From contig NZ_AP025460.1 in the NCBI RefSeq assembly GCF_024347315.1, positions 3,100,001 through 3,164,000 on the forward strand: 64,000 nt of DNA, written 5' to 3'. How positions within the stretch are numbered: position 1 is the first letter of the stretch; each line of letters begins with the position of its first letter. Shown here one piece after another: positions 19,657-29,773 of the stretch. This DNA comes from Vibrio atlanticus. Its GTDB lineage: Bacteria > Pseudomonadota > Gammaproteobacteria > Enterobacterales > Vibrionaceae. The notes under the pieces were generated by a model. It did no database searches and was not told the DNA's origin. It was given only the letters and a program-made list of their open reading frames with translations. The translations under genes were made by a program, and so were the position numbers.

Positions 19657-19848
19657 ATTTTGCGTAAAAAATCGTAGCTTGGTCACGATTAAAATCAAGA
19701 AATAGTACCTGAAAAAGGATACTATTCTTAAACGAAACACAAGATAGCTTGCAGCACTCAACGAGTGCTCTTATCCTAGCTACGTCAATTCAGGCTTAGC
19801 TAAAATATGGAAAGCGGCAAGCATACCCTGCAGAGGAAGTAAGATATT

Positions 19849-20481
19849 ATGGTTCTAGGTAAACCCCAAACCGATCCAACATTAGAGTGGTTCCTTTCAC
19901 ACTGTCATATTCATAAGTACCCTTCAAAAAGTACTTTGATTCATGCTGGTGAAAAGGCAGAAACCTTGTACTACATTGTTAAAGGTTCTGTGGCAGTTCT
20001 TATCAAAGACGAAGAAGGTAAGGAAATGATTCTTTCTTACCTAAACCAAGGCGACTTCATCGGTGAGCTTGGCTTGTTCGAAGAAGACCAAGAGCGTACT
20101 GCATGGGTTCGTGCAAAATCTCCTTGTGAAGTGGCTGAGATTTCTTTCAAGAAATTCCGTCAACTTATCCAAGTGAACCCAGATATTCTAATGCGTCTTT
20201 CATCGCAAATGGCAAACCGTCTACAAGTAACTAGCCAAAAGGTTGGTGACTTAGCGTTCCTTGACGTAACAGGTCGTATCGCTCAAACGCTACTAAACCT
20301 AGCAAAACAGCCAGATGCAATGACTCACCCTGACGGCATGCAAATCAAGATCACTCGTCAAGAGATTGGCCAGATTGTTGGTTGTTCTCGTGAGACCGTA
20401 GGTCGTATCTTGAAGATGCTAGAAGAGCAGAACCTAATTTCTGCACACGGTAAGACTATCGTGGTATACGGCACTCGTTAA
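19849..20481 (+). CDS. crp: cAMP receptor protein (catabolite regulator)
   Basis: A 210-residue CRP, almost the same as the E. coli protein in the conserved parts. The cyclic-nucleotide-binding barrel covers residues 20-120 ([10 protein letters not shown] and [10 protein letters not shown] contact cAMP), the long dimer helix follows, and the DNA-binding helix-turn-helix is in [18 protein letters not shown]. It is the global regulator of carbon use, and in vibrios also of competence and virulence. A candidate CRP site lies in its own upstream region and a strong terminator follows. Confidence 0.98.
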   Translation: MVLGKPQTDPTLEWFLSHCHIHKYPSKSTLIHAGEKAETLYYIVKGSVAVLIKDEEGKEMILSYLNQGDFIGELGLFEEDQERTAWVRAKSPCEVAEISFKKFRQLIQVNPDILMRLSSQMANRLQVTSQKVGDLAFLDVTGRIAQTLLNLAKQPDAMTHPDGMQIKITRQEIGQIVGCSRETVGRILKMLEEQNLISAHGKTIVVYGTR

Positions 20482-20507
20482 TCTCGATTAACTGAGCCAA
20501 AAATTTG

Positions 20508-20540
20508 AAAGCCACCAAATGCGAATTTGGTGGCTTTTTT
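20508..20540 (+). terminator. crp terminator
   Basis: A 13-bp perfect stem (AAAGCCACCAAAT with ATTTGGTGGCTTT) and a 4-nt loop, followed by T6. It starts 26 bp after the crp stop. Confidence 0.95.
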
Positions 20541-20553
20541 GTTTTCTAAATAT

Positions 20554-20639
20554 CTAGAGAACAGATGCGGGAAGCAAAGTTAGAAATCGGACTTCACTAT
20601 TCTAAAGTATCTCGAAGCGAAGCGTACCCGCACCTCTAG
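20554..20639. repeat. Imperfect 86-bp palindromic repeat element
   Basis: The ends CTAGAG..ATGCGGG (20554-20571) and CCCGCACCTCTAG (20627-20639) are inverted copies, and inner arms AGTTAGAA and TTCTAAAGT also pair. The unit sits between the crp terminator and the DUF1338 gene. It resembles the small palindromic intergenic elements that are common in vibrio genomes (my recollection of the type; no match was run). Confidence 0.5.
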
Positions 20640-20665
20640 GGCAAAGCCCGTGCTCGTATCTTTCT

Positions 20666-21457
20666 TTAACCGTTGGTGCTTTCAAAGATCTTGTCAGCTG
20701 ATGCCGCGACAAATCCGGTATAAAGCTCACCATTGGCAATCGCATAACGCTTAGCGAACTCATAGAAGCCGCCAGGAATCATCTCATTGCCTTCAACAAA
20801 TGAAACTGGGACTTTATCTGCCATTGTTGATGATTGCTCTAATAAGACCTCTGGAGAGCCTTTCACCTCGCCGCCAGATACATTGATAGTGAATCCCGAC
20901 TCATTCAGATAGTCATTCACGGCCTGCACTTCATCGAACTTATTTAACTGGTTCACACTCACCGTAAAGTGGTTTGCACCGTAACCATGAGCGGCTAGCC
21001 AAGAAGCGTACTCACTCTCTTTTGCTAGCACTTGGAAATCTGCGAAGCTCAAATCCCAAAGACGACCACCAAACAAGAATTCATGACCTTGCAGTTTGCT
21101 AGCATCCACTTGCTCAACCAACTTAGCAACGATCTGTTGCAGGTCACTTGAACACTCTTCGACCTTCAACTCACTAATGAACACTTTTGGTTGGTTTGGA
21201 TCTGGGTGCTCGTAGTGCTTAGCCACTAGCTTCTTGCTCTCAAATAAGTAATCGCCACACGCCTTGTAACCTAACTCAAGGAAAGGTTTAGCCAGTGTTT
21301 CAATACCTAGCGGTGCAACATTGAAAGTACGCAGTGCAATGTGATCGTTAATCAGGGCTTCGTCTTCTTTCAGCAAGTGATGTACTTTCTCAGCCGATGG
21401 ACAAAGCCTGTGAATGTAATCGTCCCATAGTGATTTAAAGAGTAGATCGGGCGTCAT
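20666..21457 (-). CDS. DUF1338 family protein (2-oxoadipate dioxygenase-like)
   Basis: A 263-residue protein of the DUF1338 family, metal-dependent vicinal-oxygen-chelate enzymes. It includes DHIALRTFNVAPLG (metal-binding His), KHYEHPDPNQPKVFISELKVEE, the GYGANHFTVSVNQL motif and FVEGNEMIPGGFYEFAKRY near the end. Some members (HglS) convert 2-oxoadipate to 2-hydroxyglutarate in lysine breakdown. Here the gene follows astC-astA-astD on the same strand, 258 bp after astD, which suggests a role in amino-acid catabolism. The exact substrate cannot be read from sequence. Confidence 0.82.
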   Translation of the reverse strand: MTPDLLFKSLWDDYIHRLCPSAEKVHHLLKEDEALINDHIALRTFNVAPLGIETLAKPFLELGYKACGDYLFESKKLVAKHYEHPDPNQPKVFISELKVEECSSDLQQIVAKLVEQVDASKLQGHEFLFGGRLWDLSFADFQVLAKESEYASWLAAHGYGANHFTVSVNQLNKFDEVQAVNDYLNESGFTINVSGGEVKGSPEVLLEQSSTMADKVPVSFVEGNEMIPGGFYEFAKRYAIANGELYTGFVAASADKIFESTNG

Positions 21458-21715
21458 GGTGACTCCTTGTCAGAGGTTCTAGCAAGCTAGTAATTTGGAT
21501 TAGAAAGGGAGAGGCTGGACATAGAGTCAGCAGCCATCAGCCTGTGACATACTTGTTCTATTATTATCTACCGCCCAATCGAGGTGTCGGACGTGGGTGA
21601 AAAGAGGAAGCGATAACACCGCTTCCTTATTACACAATCAATCAATGAATCTGTTACTCATGAACCTAGAGCTCATAAGCTTATGATTCATCAAGTTAAA
21701 GCTTAAGAACCAAAA

Positions 21716-23173
21716 CTACAGCTCAATACCTGGGCTAAACGTAGCTGGCAGTTGAGTTTCACCACCTTCCATTGACGCCATTGGGTAAGCACAGTAGTCA
21801 GCCGCGTAGTAAGCACTTGGGCGTAGGTTGCCTGAAGCACCCGGGCCACCAAATGGTGCATCACCACTTGCGCCTGTTAGCTGGCGGTTACGGTTAACAA
21901 TACCCGCACGGATATGGTCAACGAAGTATTCCCACTCCGAATCGTCGGTTGAAACTAGGCCAGCAGACAAACCAAAGCGCGTGTCATTAGCCAGTTCAAC
22001 TGCTTGCTCTAGCGATTGGTAGCGAACCACTTGCAGCAATGGGCCGAAGTACTCTTCATCTGGCAACTCAGCAATGTTGGTTGCATCGATAATACCCGGA
22101 GAAACAAACGCCGCTTCGCCCGCTTTTGCTTCAACTAGGCTTACACCACCTAGTGATTGCAGATTAGCTTGCGCGTCCAAAATGAACTTAGCCGCCGCTT
22201 CAGAGATTTGTGGGCCCATGAAGGGTGCGGGCTCAGCGAATGGCTGATCAACACGAATCTTCAAAGTAGCCGCAACAAGCTTATCGAGCAGTTGATCGCC
22301 CTTCTCGCCAACAGGAACATACAAACGACGAGCACATGTACAACGTTGACCTGCACTGATGAAAGCCGATTGGATAATGGTATAAACCGTCGCGTCAGCA
22401 TCACCAAATTGGTCACTGATCACCATCGGGTTGTTGCCACCCATCTCTAGTGCCAGCATCTTGCCCGGTTGACCCGCGAATTGACGGTGAAGGATATGAC
22501 CAGTATTCGCGCTACCCGTGAATAGCACGCCATCAAGACCTTTAGCATCGGCTAGTGCGATACCTGTCTCTTTAGCGCCTTGCACTAGGTTGATCACGCC
22601 AGCAGGAAGGCCAGCTTCTTGCCATAGCTTCATCGCAAATTCACCTGTCCAAGGTGTCTGCTCTGACGGCTTAAATACCACGGTATTACCCGATAGCAGT
22701 GCTGGAACAATATGACCATTAGGTAGGTGGCCTGGGAAGTTGTAAGGGCCAAATACCGCCATAACGCCTAATGGACGATGACGCAGTACGATTTGGTTAC
22801 CTGCCGCTTCACGTGAAGCTTCACCAGTACGTTCGTGATATGCACGAATAGAGATAGCGATCTTGCCCGCCATCGCGCCCGCTTCAGTACGAGTTTCCCA
22901 AATCGGTTTACCCGTCTCTTTTGCAATAATCTGTGCTATCTCTTCGCTGTTCTCTTTTACTTTCTCAGCAAAGTTCAACACGATCGCTTCACGCTCTGCA
23001 AAGCTCAGTTTCTTCCAAACTAAGAACGCATCACGAGCCGCTGCTACTGCAGATTCAACCTGCGCTGGTGTTGCACTATCGCCTTGCCACACGACTTCAT
23101 TGTTGTATGGGCTTACTGATGTCATGGCGTCGCCTTGACCTGCCACCCACTGTCCTGCTATCCACTGAGTCAT
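21716..23173 (-). CDS. astD: N-succinylglutamate 5-semialdehyde dehydrogenase
   Basis: Fourth enzyme of the arginine succinyltransferase pathway. It oxidises N-succinylglutamate semialdehyde to N-succinylglutamate with NAD+. The 485-residue aldehyde dehydrogenase has [33 protein letters not shown], the catalytic glutamate in LEMGGNNP and the catalytic cysteine C278 in SAGQRCTC. It follows astA by 39 bp. astB and astE, needed for the full pathway, are not in the window and may lie elsewhere. Confidence 0.95.
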   Translation of the reverse strand: MTQWIAGQWVAGQGDAMTSVSPYNNEVVWQGDSATPAQVESAVAAARDAFLVWKKLSFAEREAIVLNFAEKVKENSEEIAQIIAKETGKPIWETRTEAGAMAGKIAISIRAYHERTGEASREAAGNQIVLRHRPLGVMAVFGPYNFPGHLPNGHIVPALLSGNTVVFKPSEQTPWTGEFAMKLWQEAGLPAGVINLVQGAKETGIALADAKGLDGVLFTGSANTGHILHRQFAGQPGKMLALEMGGNNPMVISDQFGDADATVYTIIQSAFISAGQRCTCARRLYVPVGEKGDQLLDKLVAATLKIRVDQPFAEPAPFMGPQISEAAAKFILDAQANLQSLGGVSLVEAKAGEAAFVSPGIIDATNIAELPDEEYFGPLLQVVRYQSLEQAVELANDTRFGLSAGLVSTDDSEWEYFVDHIRAGIVNRNRQLTGASGDAPFGGPGASGNLRPSAYYAADYCAYPMASMEGGETQLPATFSPGIEL

Positions 23174-23212
23174 ACTTCTATCCTTAAAATCTTCGACAGA
23201 TAATCGCCGCTC

Positions 23213-24232
23213 TTATTGAGCCAACATACGAACGAATTCGCCTTCTTTTACTTCAAGAGCGCTTGCTACTTCAGATGATAAAATCACTGTGTCGCTTGCT
23301 TGGTCATACGCGCCTTTCGCGGCTACTGCGCGGAAGTTCTCAAATGAGGTATTACCAATTAGGAAGTCTTTAGAGCTGGAGTGCTCTGCAATTTTCACCT
23401 GAGCTCGAATCGCATGACGCACTGATTCAATGTTTCTTAAATCACACTCAACCGTTGGGCCTGCATCAAAGATGTCGACATAACCACGGTTAGTGAAACC
23501 TTCACGTTCCAACAACTTAAGTGCTGGGCGTGTATTATCATGTACCTCTCCAATCACCGCCTGAGCTTCTTTGCTCAGTAGGTTCACGTAGATAGGCAGC
23601 TTTGGCATTAGGTCAGCAATGAAGCCTTTCTTACCGATACCAGTGAGGTAATCTGCAAGCGTGAAATCAATTGAGAAGAAGTGCTCTTGCAGCCATTGCC
23701 AGAAAGGTGAGTTACCTTCCGCATCCGATACACCACGCATCTCAGCGAAAATCGTTTTCGAGAAACGCTCTGGGTGTTCAGACATGATCAGGAAGCGACA
23801 CTTCGACATCAAACGACCATTCAATCCACCACGGAAAGCTGGACGCAAGAACAGTGTGCAGATCTCACTGCATCCGGTGTAGTTATTACCGAAAGTCAGC
23901 AGCTTAACGACGTTATTCACGCCAAGCTTTTGCGATGAGTGAACCACTTTGCTGATGTGGTAAGAGTAAAACGGAACATCCCAGCCAATTGAGGCTTCGA
24001 TGCCGGTGGTACCTGCGACTTCTCCCGTTTCAGTGTCGAAGCCAACCATTAGGTAGCCTTCATCACCGGGTTCAGTCACGTCTTGTTTGGCAAAACTGTA
24101 TTCAGAGTGAGTAATTCGGTTAGTTAACAGTTCTTCGTTAACCGGAAGAGATGTGAATCCGTGACCAGATTCAACCGCGCAGGTATGCAGCGCATCGTAA
24201 TCAGATAATTTTATTGGGCGAACAACTAGCAT
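23213..24232 (-). CDS. astA: Arginine N-succinyltransferase
   Basis: First enzyme of the AST pathway, transferring succinyl from succinyl-CoA to arginine. It has 339 residues in a GNAT-like fold, with MLVVRPIKLSDYDAL at the start, LFLRPAFRGGLNGRLMSKCR (acyl-CoA site) and ARPALKLLEREGF-type sequence further on. The ATG at 24232 has a strong GGAGGG site; an upstream in-frame start reads through that site and is rejected. Two hairpins separate it from astC. Confidence 0.95.
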   Translation of the reverse strand: MLVVRPIKLSDYDALHTCAVESGHGFTSLPVNEELLTNRITHSEYSFAKQDVTEPGDEGYLMVGFDTETGEVAGTTGIEASIGWDVPFYSYHISKVVHSSQKLGVNNVVKLLTFGNNYTGCSEICTLFLRPAFRGGLNGRLMSKCRFLIMSEHPERFSKTIFAEMRGVSDAEGNSPFWQWLQEHFFSIDFTLADYLTGIGKKGFIADLMPKLPIYVNLLSKEAQAVIGEVHDNTRPALKLLEREGFTNRGYVDIFDAGPTVECDLRNIESVRHAIRAQVKIAEHSSSKDFLIGNTSFENFRAVAAKGAYDQASDTVILSSEVASALEVKEGEFVRMLAQ

Positions 24233-24256
24233 CAATATTCCCTCCAGATGCAAAAC

Positions 24257-24329
24257 AGGCCCAAAACCAGAAGCTTGGGCCTTTAGCAGTACGTCATGGG
24301 ATCGCTCTAATGGCGACCATCCTATGACG
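24257..24329 (-). repeat. Two tandem hairpins between astC and astA
   Basis: The first pairs AGGCCCAA (24257-24264) with TTGGGCCT (24275-24282) and is followed toward astA by TGTTTTG. The second pairs 24292-24302 with 24319-24329 (CGTCAT..ATGACG) with an inner TCGC/GCGA stem. They fill the 106-bp gap and may tune expression of the downstream genes or stabilise the astC transcript. Confidence 0.6.
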
Positions 24330-24338
24330 CCGCTCAGG

Positions 24339-25550
24339 CTAAACTAACGTAGCGATTGCTTTGTCTAGTTTTGATAAACCTTCTTCAATTTCTTGTGTAG
24401 TAATAACCAGTGATGGCGTGAAACGAACCACGTTTGCACCCGCAACCAGTACCATCAAGCCTTGTTCGCCTGCTGCTACTAATACATCACGAGCACGACC
24501 TTGCCATGCTTCATTAAGCGCAGCGCCTAGCAATAGGCCTTTACCGCGAACTTCACTGAATATTTGGTATTTGTCGTTAATCTTAGCTAAACCATCACGG
24601 AATAGTGCTTCGCGTTCTTTCACGCCAGCCAACGTTTCAGGTTGGCTTACTACGTCAACAACCGCTTCAGCAACGGCACACGCCAGTGGGTTACCACCGT
24701 AAGTCGAACCGTGCGTACCCACTTTTAGGTGTGTTGCAAGTTCAGACGTTGTTAGCATTGCGCCGATCGGGAAACCACCACCTAGTGATTTCGCAGTGCT
24801 TAGGATATCAGGTGTTACACCTAGGCCTTGGTAAGCGTAAAAGTTACCCGTACGGCCATTACCTGTTTGCACTTCATCAAAGATAAGCAGCGCATTGTGT
24901 TTGTCACACAGTTCACGAACCGTGTTCACGAACTCAGATGTTGGAGAGATGATACCGCCCTCGCCTTGCAGAGGTTCCATCATGATTGCACATGTGCGAT
25001 CTGAGATGTGCGCTTCTAGCGCTGCAATATCGTTGTAAGGCAGGTGAGTTACATCGCCCGGTTTAGGACCGAAGCCATCAGAGTAAGCCTCTTGACCACC
25101 CACAGTTACAGTAAAGAAAGTACGACCGTGGAAACCTTGTTTGAATGCAATGATTTCAGATTTCTCAGGACCGTGAACATCCGCAGCCCAACGACGAGCT
25201 AGCTTCAAGGCTGCTTCGTTCGCTTCTGCACCAGAGTTGGCAAAGAATACTTTTTCTGCAAAACATACGTCGGTTAGCTTCTTCGCTAGACGCAATGCAG
25301 GTTCGTTGGTCATGACATTACTTAAATGCCAAATCTTGTTTGCTTGCTCAGTAACTGCGTTAACCATTGCTGGATGACAGTGACCCAAACAGCTCACAGC
25401 GATACCACCAGCAAAGTCGATATATTCTCGGCCTTGTTGGTCCCAAACGCGTGCGCCTTCCCCTTTTACCGGGATCATTTCCATTGGGTTATAACAAGGC
25501 ACCATCACCTCATTAAACAGACTACGTTCTACTTTTTTTTCCACTGTCAT
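24339..25550 (-). CDS. astC: Acetylornithine/succinylornithine aminotransferase
   Basis: A class III PLP aminotransferase of 403 residues. The PLP lysine is in [15 protein letters not shown], with [17 protein letters not shown] and [12 protein letters not shown]. These enzymes act in arginine synthesis (ArgD) and in the AST pathway (AstC). Here the gene heads astC-astA-astD, and no second copy is seen with the arg genes at 49-56 kb, so one protein may serve both pathways. The start at 25550 fits [22 protein letters not shown]. Confidence 0.93.
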   Translation of the reverse strand: MTVEKKVERSLFNEVMVPCYNPMEMIPVKGEGARVWDQQGREYIDFAGGIAVSCLGHCHPAMVNAVTEQANKIWHLSNVMTNEPALRLAKKLTDVCFAEKVFFANSGAEANEAALKLARRWAADVHGPEKSEIIAFKQGFHGRTFFTVTVGGQEAYSDGFGPKPGDVTHLPYNDIAALEAHISDRTCAIMMEPLQGEGGIISPTSEFVNTVRELCDKHNALLIFDEVQTGNGRTGNFYAYQGLGVTPDILSTAKSLGGGFPIGAMLTTSELATHLKVGTHGSTYGGNPLACAVAEAVVDVVSQPETLAGVKEREALFRDGLAKINDKYQIFSEVRGKGLLLGAALNEAWQGRARDVLVAAGEQGLMVLVAGANVVRFTPSLVITTQEIEEGLSKLDKAIATLV

Positions 25551-26015
25551 CGTACATTCCTTTTCGATACCGCAAGCTTCGCAAATAAGCGTACTGGTTC
25601 ATAAGTGAGACAAAGATATTTTCTCTCGCCATAATCCCGCTGTAGCATTATATTTACATTTAATTAACGTTTTCAATAGTAGATTATTCTTTAGCCATCC
25701 CTAACAACCAGCTAAACGTCACTACCTATGACTATTTATGCATCAATTAATCTGTTTTATGAAGCTTTTTTTACCTAAACGCATAACCAGCAATAGCAAA
25801 CCCTTACTGGCATTGCGGTATATAGGGTTCGAGACGAAATAAGGCGAATAATTTTGCATAGGCTAAAAACTTAGCCTGAAGATAGAGAAATGTTATAAAA
25901 AGTGATCGGCGTCAGAGGAGTAAGAGACGCGTAGCGCCCGAATTTAAACGCTTAACGAATGGGGTAACAGGTTTAACTGGCTTATTTAGACGCAGAAAGA
26001 GTCAAATTTAAACAC
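25551..26015. other. Intergenic region between astC and pabA
   Basis: A 465-bp gap without a gene-like frame. It is A/T-rich near astC (promoter side) and contains the candidate ArgR boxes. Nothing clear is seen next to the pabA 3' end. Confidence 0.5.
25727..25744 (-). promoter_or_regulatory. Candidate ArgR box upstream of astC
   Basis: TGACTATTTATGCA (25729-25742) matches the ARG-box core TGAATWWWWATTCA with two differences. A weaker match, CGAATAATTTTGCA, is at 25845-25858. ArgR activates ast genes in enterobacteria. No second box at 21 bp spacing was seen, so the support is limited. Confidence 0.3.
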
Positions 26016-26594
26016 TCAGCGTGCTAGGAAGTTAGCGAGAAGCTGGTGTCCTTGCTCTGTTTTAATCGACTCAGGGTGAAATTGCACCGCATCAATCGGC
26101 AAGGTTTTGTGTTGATAACCCATGATTTCATCCATGCTGCCATCTTCAAATTCAGTCCAAGACGTGAGTTCAAAACAGTCTGGTAATGTGCCGTTTTTCA
26201 CCACTAAGGAGTGGTAACGAGTCACAGTTAGAGGGTTATTGAGACCTTGAAAAACGCTCTTACCGTTATGACGGATCGGAGAGGTTTTACCATGCATCAC
26301 TTGTCTGGCTCTCACCACCTCACCACCAAAGACTTGAGCAATGGCTTGATGACCAAGACACACACCTAAGATCGGCAACTTGCCAACGAAGTGTTCAATC
26401 GCTTGCAGAGAAATACCCGCATCATCCGGCGTACAAGGACCCGGCGAGATAACAAGATGACTAGGATTCAGCGCCTCGATGCCCGCGATATCAATCTCAT
26501 CGTTGCGTACAACCTTTACAGTTACCCCTAACTCACAGAAATACTGATACAAGTTATAGGTAAAAGAGTCGTAGTTATCGATGATAAGTAACAT
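26016..26594 (-). CDS. pabA: Aminodeoxychorismate synthase, glutaminase component
   Basis: A class I glutamine amidotransferase of 192 residues that supplies ammonia to PabB for p-aminobenzoate and folate synthesis. The nucleophile is Cys79 in GVCLGHQAI, and the His173/Glu175 pair is in FHPES. The start [19 protein letters not shown] at 26594 is the family N-terminus; a longer frame adds 20 unrelated residues. TrpG is very similar, but the stand-alone position favours PabA. It is in the same orientation as astC. Confidence 0.9.
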   Translation of the reverse strand: MLLIIDNYDSFTYNLYQYFCELGVTVKVVRNDEIDIAGIEALNPSHLVISPGPCTPDDAGISLQAIEHFVGKLPILGVCLGHQAIAQVFGGEVVRARQVMHGKTSPIRHNGKSVFQGLNNPLTVTRYHSLVVKNGTLPDCFELTSWTEFEDGSMDEIMGYQHKTLPIDAVQFHPESIKTEQGHQLLANFLAR

Positions 26595-26699
26595 GGGTCG
26601 AAATCGTTTGCTAAATACTAAATGATTGGAAGATATAGGGGCGGTATTGTGCAATACCCATGGCGAAAGGCAAGTGGAAACTGCATTTCGCCAATAATT

Positions 26700-26721
26700 A
26701 AGGCCAACCTAAGTTGACCTT
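26700..26721 (-). terminator. Weak terminator-like hairpin after the nuclease gene
   Basis: AAGGCCAAC (26700-26708) pairs with GTTGACCTT (26713-26721) around a 4-nt loop, with one G-U pair in the minus-strand RNA. The T content downstream is poor. Confidence 0.4.
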
Positions 26722-26794
26722 AATTGTTTACAGATAGCGTTAAGTTATCTGAATTGGCTTACTTGTATGGCAAGCCAATCTATTTGTGATTGAG

Positions 26795-29389
26795 CTATTT
26801 GCGACGACGCCACATTGCTAAGCCAAATAGTGACATCAGGGCACCTAAGCCGAATGAACCACCGACCTTAAGCTCAAGAACTGCCGGATCATGATCCGAT
26901 GAACGGAAGTGATCTTGGTACTTCGGCAGATCACCTTTGAACTCTTCGTTGTAATCAAGCAACTTCGATTCACCGCCATTGATGTGCCAGTCAGTCGCAT
27001 CCACCACCATGTCTTTCAGGCTGTCGCTGATCAACAGGTGATCCAAAGCGCCAACCTCATCATTGTATGAGTAGCTCCAGCTGTCTGGGTGCTTTTGAGC
27101 CACAGCATTAATGTAGCCGTAGTTCTTAGTAATCACCGCGCCGTTATCACCAAACTGCTCGACACCGTCAATGTAAGTGTTACGCGCCGCTTTGATTTGC
27201 TTACCGTATTTCTCTTCAGAGTAATCCGTCAGTACCAGCATTGGGTCTTCCATGCCGTACGAGTTCATATCACCCAGAATCACTTTATGGCCTTTGATGC
27301 CATCTAGCGCTTCACCCAGTGCAACCGCAGCAGCCACACGGAAGTTCTCACATGAGCCTTGCTTATCGGCGTCAACACCACCTTGGCCGCCCTGTTCGAC
27401 AGGGGCTGCATCTTCCCAACACTTAGAACCTTTCGATTTAAAGTGGTTAATCGCAACGGTCAGTTTCTCTTTGGTGCCTTTCACTTTAAAAGTTGGCGCC
27501 AATGAGTCACGTTGATAGTTCTTACCGTCTTCAATCACCTTGCCTGAATCGTCTAACACTTCTGGCGCTTGTTGGCTTGGCATCGCGATAACACGGCTGT
27601 CTTTAAGCTTAACCACTTTCTTACGGTAGATAACACCTGTTGTAATGACGTCAGTACCAATCGAGTCCATCTCGTCGGTTACGCCATCTTCGTTAGAGTC
27701 CACTGCCACAAAGGTATAACGGTCTTTCTTACGCTCAATGCGATCATTCAGTTGATTTACAAGCTGCTGAATGGCAGAGCCTTCACCAAAACCGTTGTTC
27801 TCAATTTCCATCAAACCAATGATGTCGGCATCTAGACGAAGAATCGCGTTCACAATCTTCTCTTGCTGCATCTCAAACTCAGTGATGGTGTTCGCGCCAC
27901 GGTTGTTGCCGTGTTGGTTCGCGTCACCGCCAAATGGAGAGTTAAAGTAGTTCAATACGTTGAAGGTCGCGATACGTAGATCACCTTCATCCATATCAGG
28001 CTTGTCAGTACGTGGGTCATTACGTACAAAGTTCTCAGCCGAGATCTGGTTGGTTGTCACTAAGCGATACTCGCCGTAGCTGTAGGTCAGTACACCTTCT
28101 AGGCCAACAATGGTGTCATCGATACGGATGTAGTCTTCTGTTGAACCATCTTGGTCAATATCGGTACGGCCAAAGTCTGGATAGAAAGGAACCTGTCCGT
28201 CACCGGCTTTTTGATCGGTTTCAACAAAAAGACGACGGCCTGCGTTATCTTTAGTTTGCTGTTTCGCATCTTCAGAGCCAGCTGCAGATAACTGGTTCGG
28301 CTGCATGTTAATACGCTCATGTGCCAGTACCATGTTGTTACGACGACCTGCGTAGTCATAACCAAAGGTACGCGTTACACGCATATCAAGCGCTTCGGTT
28401 GTTTTCACCAACATGCCTTCATGGCGTTCAAGCGTTACAGCGAAGTTCTCGTCACTGTCTAAGGCTTCAATTGCTGTCGCTTCAGGCGCTTGTTGCTCGC
28501 CCTGCTTAAGCCATTGGTTGTTTTCAACTTTAAACTGAGTATGACTGTAATACTCTTGAACCTTACCTTTCACACACACTACATCGCCCGCAGCCAGTTC
28601 TGAACTCGATTGATTGGTGTGGATAAATAGACCTTCAGAAGTGCTTGAATTGAAGTCATCCTCAAGTGCTTGCAGGTAGAAACCTTTGGTTATGCCAGTA
28701 GTGACTGCACTTACCACACCTTTGACGAAGTATTCATCGTCAGTGATGTACGGGTAGCCATCAATGAATGGTGATGTTGCACCCTCGCCTTGGATTTCTT
28801 GAATGGTGGTGAATACTGGGTCAGAGCCATCTTGTGTACAGGCAAACGCGTCAGGCAACTCTACATTGTCTAGTGAACCTAGCCCTTCAATACTGTCCTT
28901 AGGTAACGATACCCATTGCGAAGCATCAAACGCCGCAGAAGGTGTTTGTTTAGCACGAACCAAAGTAACATCTTTCCCCCAGTCCACATCGCCCATCAAA
29001 CCGACAACATCGTGCACCGAACCATCTGAATTCAAGATAGCCAGCGGATCGTCACCATTGTGATTAGCAATCGACGCGTTAAGAATATCAGCCGCCGCTT
29101 TAATTTCGTCACTTGCGCTGGTGTGCGCAACCACAAGTACTTCACCGGGCGCTAAAACGTGGCCATTCAAAGGTAAAGTGGCGCCCCATGATCCATTACC
29201 ATTCGCAGACTTCGCCAACGAGTAACCATCTAAATTAATGCTGCTATCGCCGTTATTGGCAATCTCAACCGCTTTGTTATAGCTGCCGCCTTCCACATAT
29301 TGTGAAATAAACAAATCAGCGTGTGCGCTTGTGGTTAACAAGCTACCAATTGCCACTGCTAGCAATGAAGGTTTATGTAAAAGAGCCAT
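26795..29389 (-). CDS. ExeM/NucH-type extracellular nuclease with GlyGly-CTERM tail
   Basis: An 864-residue secreted nuclease. After a signal peptide ending near SAHA come a lamin-tail domain (about 25-150, ISQYVEGGSYNKAVEIAN), an OB-fold-like region and an endonuclease/exonuclease/phosphatase domain (about 470-840, with IATFNVLNYFNS, GLMEIENNG, HFKSKGS, LGDMNSYG and SSDHDPAVLEL). The end has GGSFGLGALM, a hydrophobic helix and RRRK, the GlyGly-CTERM signal that rhombosortase cleaves after type II secretion. The ATG at 29389 has an AGGTG site; a GTG at 29398 is the alternative. It likely degrades external DNA for nutrients or biofilm turnover. Confidence 0.92.
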   Translation of the reverse strand: MALLHKPSLLAVAIGSLLTTSAHADLFISQYVEGGSYNKAVEIANNGDSSINLDGYSLAKSANGNGSWGATLPLNGHVLAPGEVLVVAHTSASDEIKAAADILNASIANHNGDDPLAILNSDGSVHDVVGLMGDVDWGKDVTLVRAKQTPSAAFDASQWVSLPKDSIEGLGSLDNVELPDAFACTQDGSDPVFTTIQEIQGEGATSPFIDGYPYITDDEYFVKGVVSAVTTGITKGFYLQALEDDFNSSTSEGLFIHTNQSSSELAAGDVVCVKGKVQEYYSHTQFKVENNQWLKQGEQQAPEATAIEALDSDENFAVTLERHEGMLVKTTEALDMRVTRTFGYDYAGRRNNMVLAHERINMQPNQLSAAGSEDAKQQTKDNAGRRLFVETDQKAGDGQVPFYPDFGRTDIDQDGSTEDYIRIDDTIVGLEGVLTYSYGEYRLVTTNQISAENFVRNDPRTDKPDMDEGDLRIATFNVLNYFNSPFGGDANQHGNNRGANTITEFEMQQEKIVNAILRLDADIIGLMEIENNGFGEGSAIQQLVNQLNDRIERKKDRYTFVAVDSNEDGVTDEMDSIGTDVITTGVIYRKKVVKLKDSRVIAMPSQQAPEVLDDSGKVIEDGKNYQRDSLAPTFKVKGTKEKLTVAINHFKSKGSKCWEDAAPVEQGGQGGVDADKQGSCENFRVAAAVALGEALDGIKGHKVILGDMNSYGMEDPMLVLTDYSEEKYGKQIKAARNTYIDGVEQFGDNGAVITKNYGYINAVAQKHPDSWSYSYNDEVGALDHLLISDSLKDMVVDATDWHINGGESKLLDYNEEFKGDLPKYQDHFRSSDHDPAVLELKVGGSFGLGALMSLFGLAMWRRRK

Positions 29390-29773
29390 CCGTTTCACCT
29401 AAGTTCATCGATTTATAGTCACTGCCATCTATGGGCAGTCATGTATTTTGTGGTAACTATCAGGTTTATTTATGAAAGGAATAAGTCAGTTGGCAAGAAA
29501 ATGAGGAACTTATCACTTTGGAATCATCAATTGTTTGGCACGTTTTATATTTCCAACATATATAGAAACAAGAGTGACTTTATAAAGCTTGAGGATACCA
29601 AATAAGATCACCTGCACAGCATTAGTATGATGAATGTGTTAGCTAGATAATGCTTAAATTATCAATTCAAACAAGAGATTTACTGGGAAGGTAAATGGAG
29701 CGGGCAATAAAAAGCCCAAAGTAAACAAAGTCACTTTGGGCTTGAATTTCTAAACGAGTCGTTTTAGTAAACC
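29390..29773. other. Intergenic region between trpS and the nuclease gene
   Basis: This 384-bp gap holds the trpS terminator at 29707-29743 and about 300 bp of A/T-rich sequence that must contain the nuclease promoter. No clear operator or gene is visible. Confidence 0.5.
29707..29743 (-). terminator. trpS terminator
   Basis: AAGCCCAAAGT (29712-29722) pairs with ACTTTGGGCTT (29733-29743), and in the minus direction a T-rich run follows. It ends the dam-trpS gene series. Confidence 0.9.
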
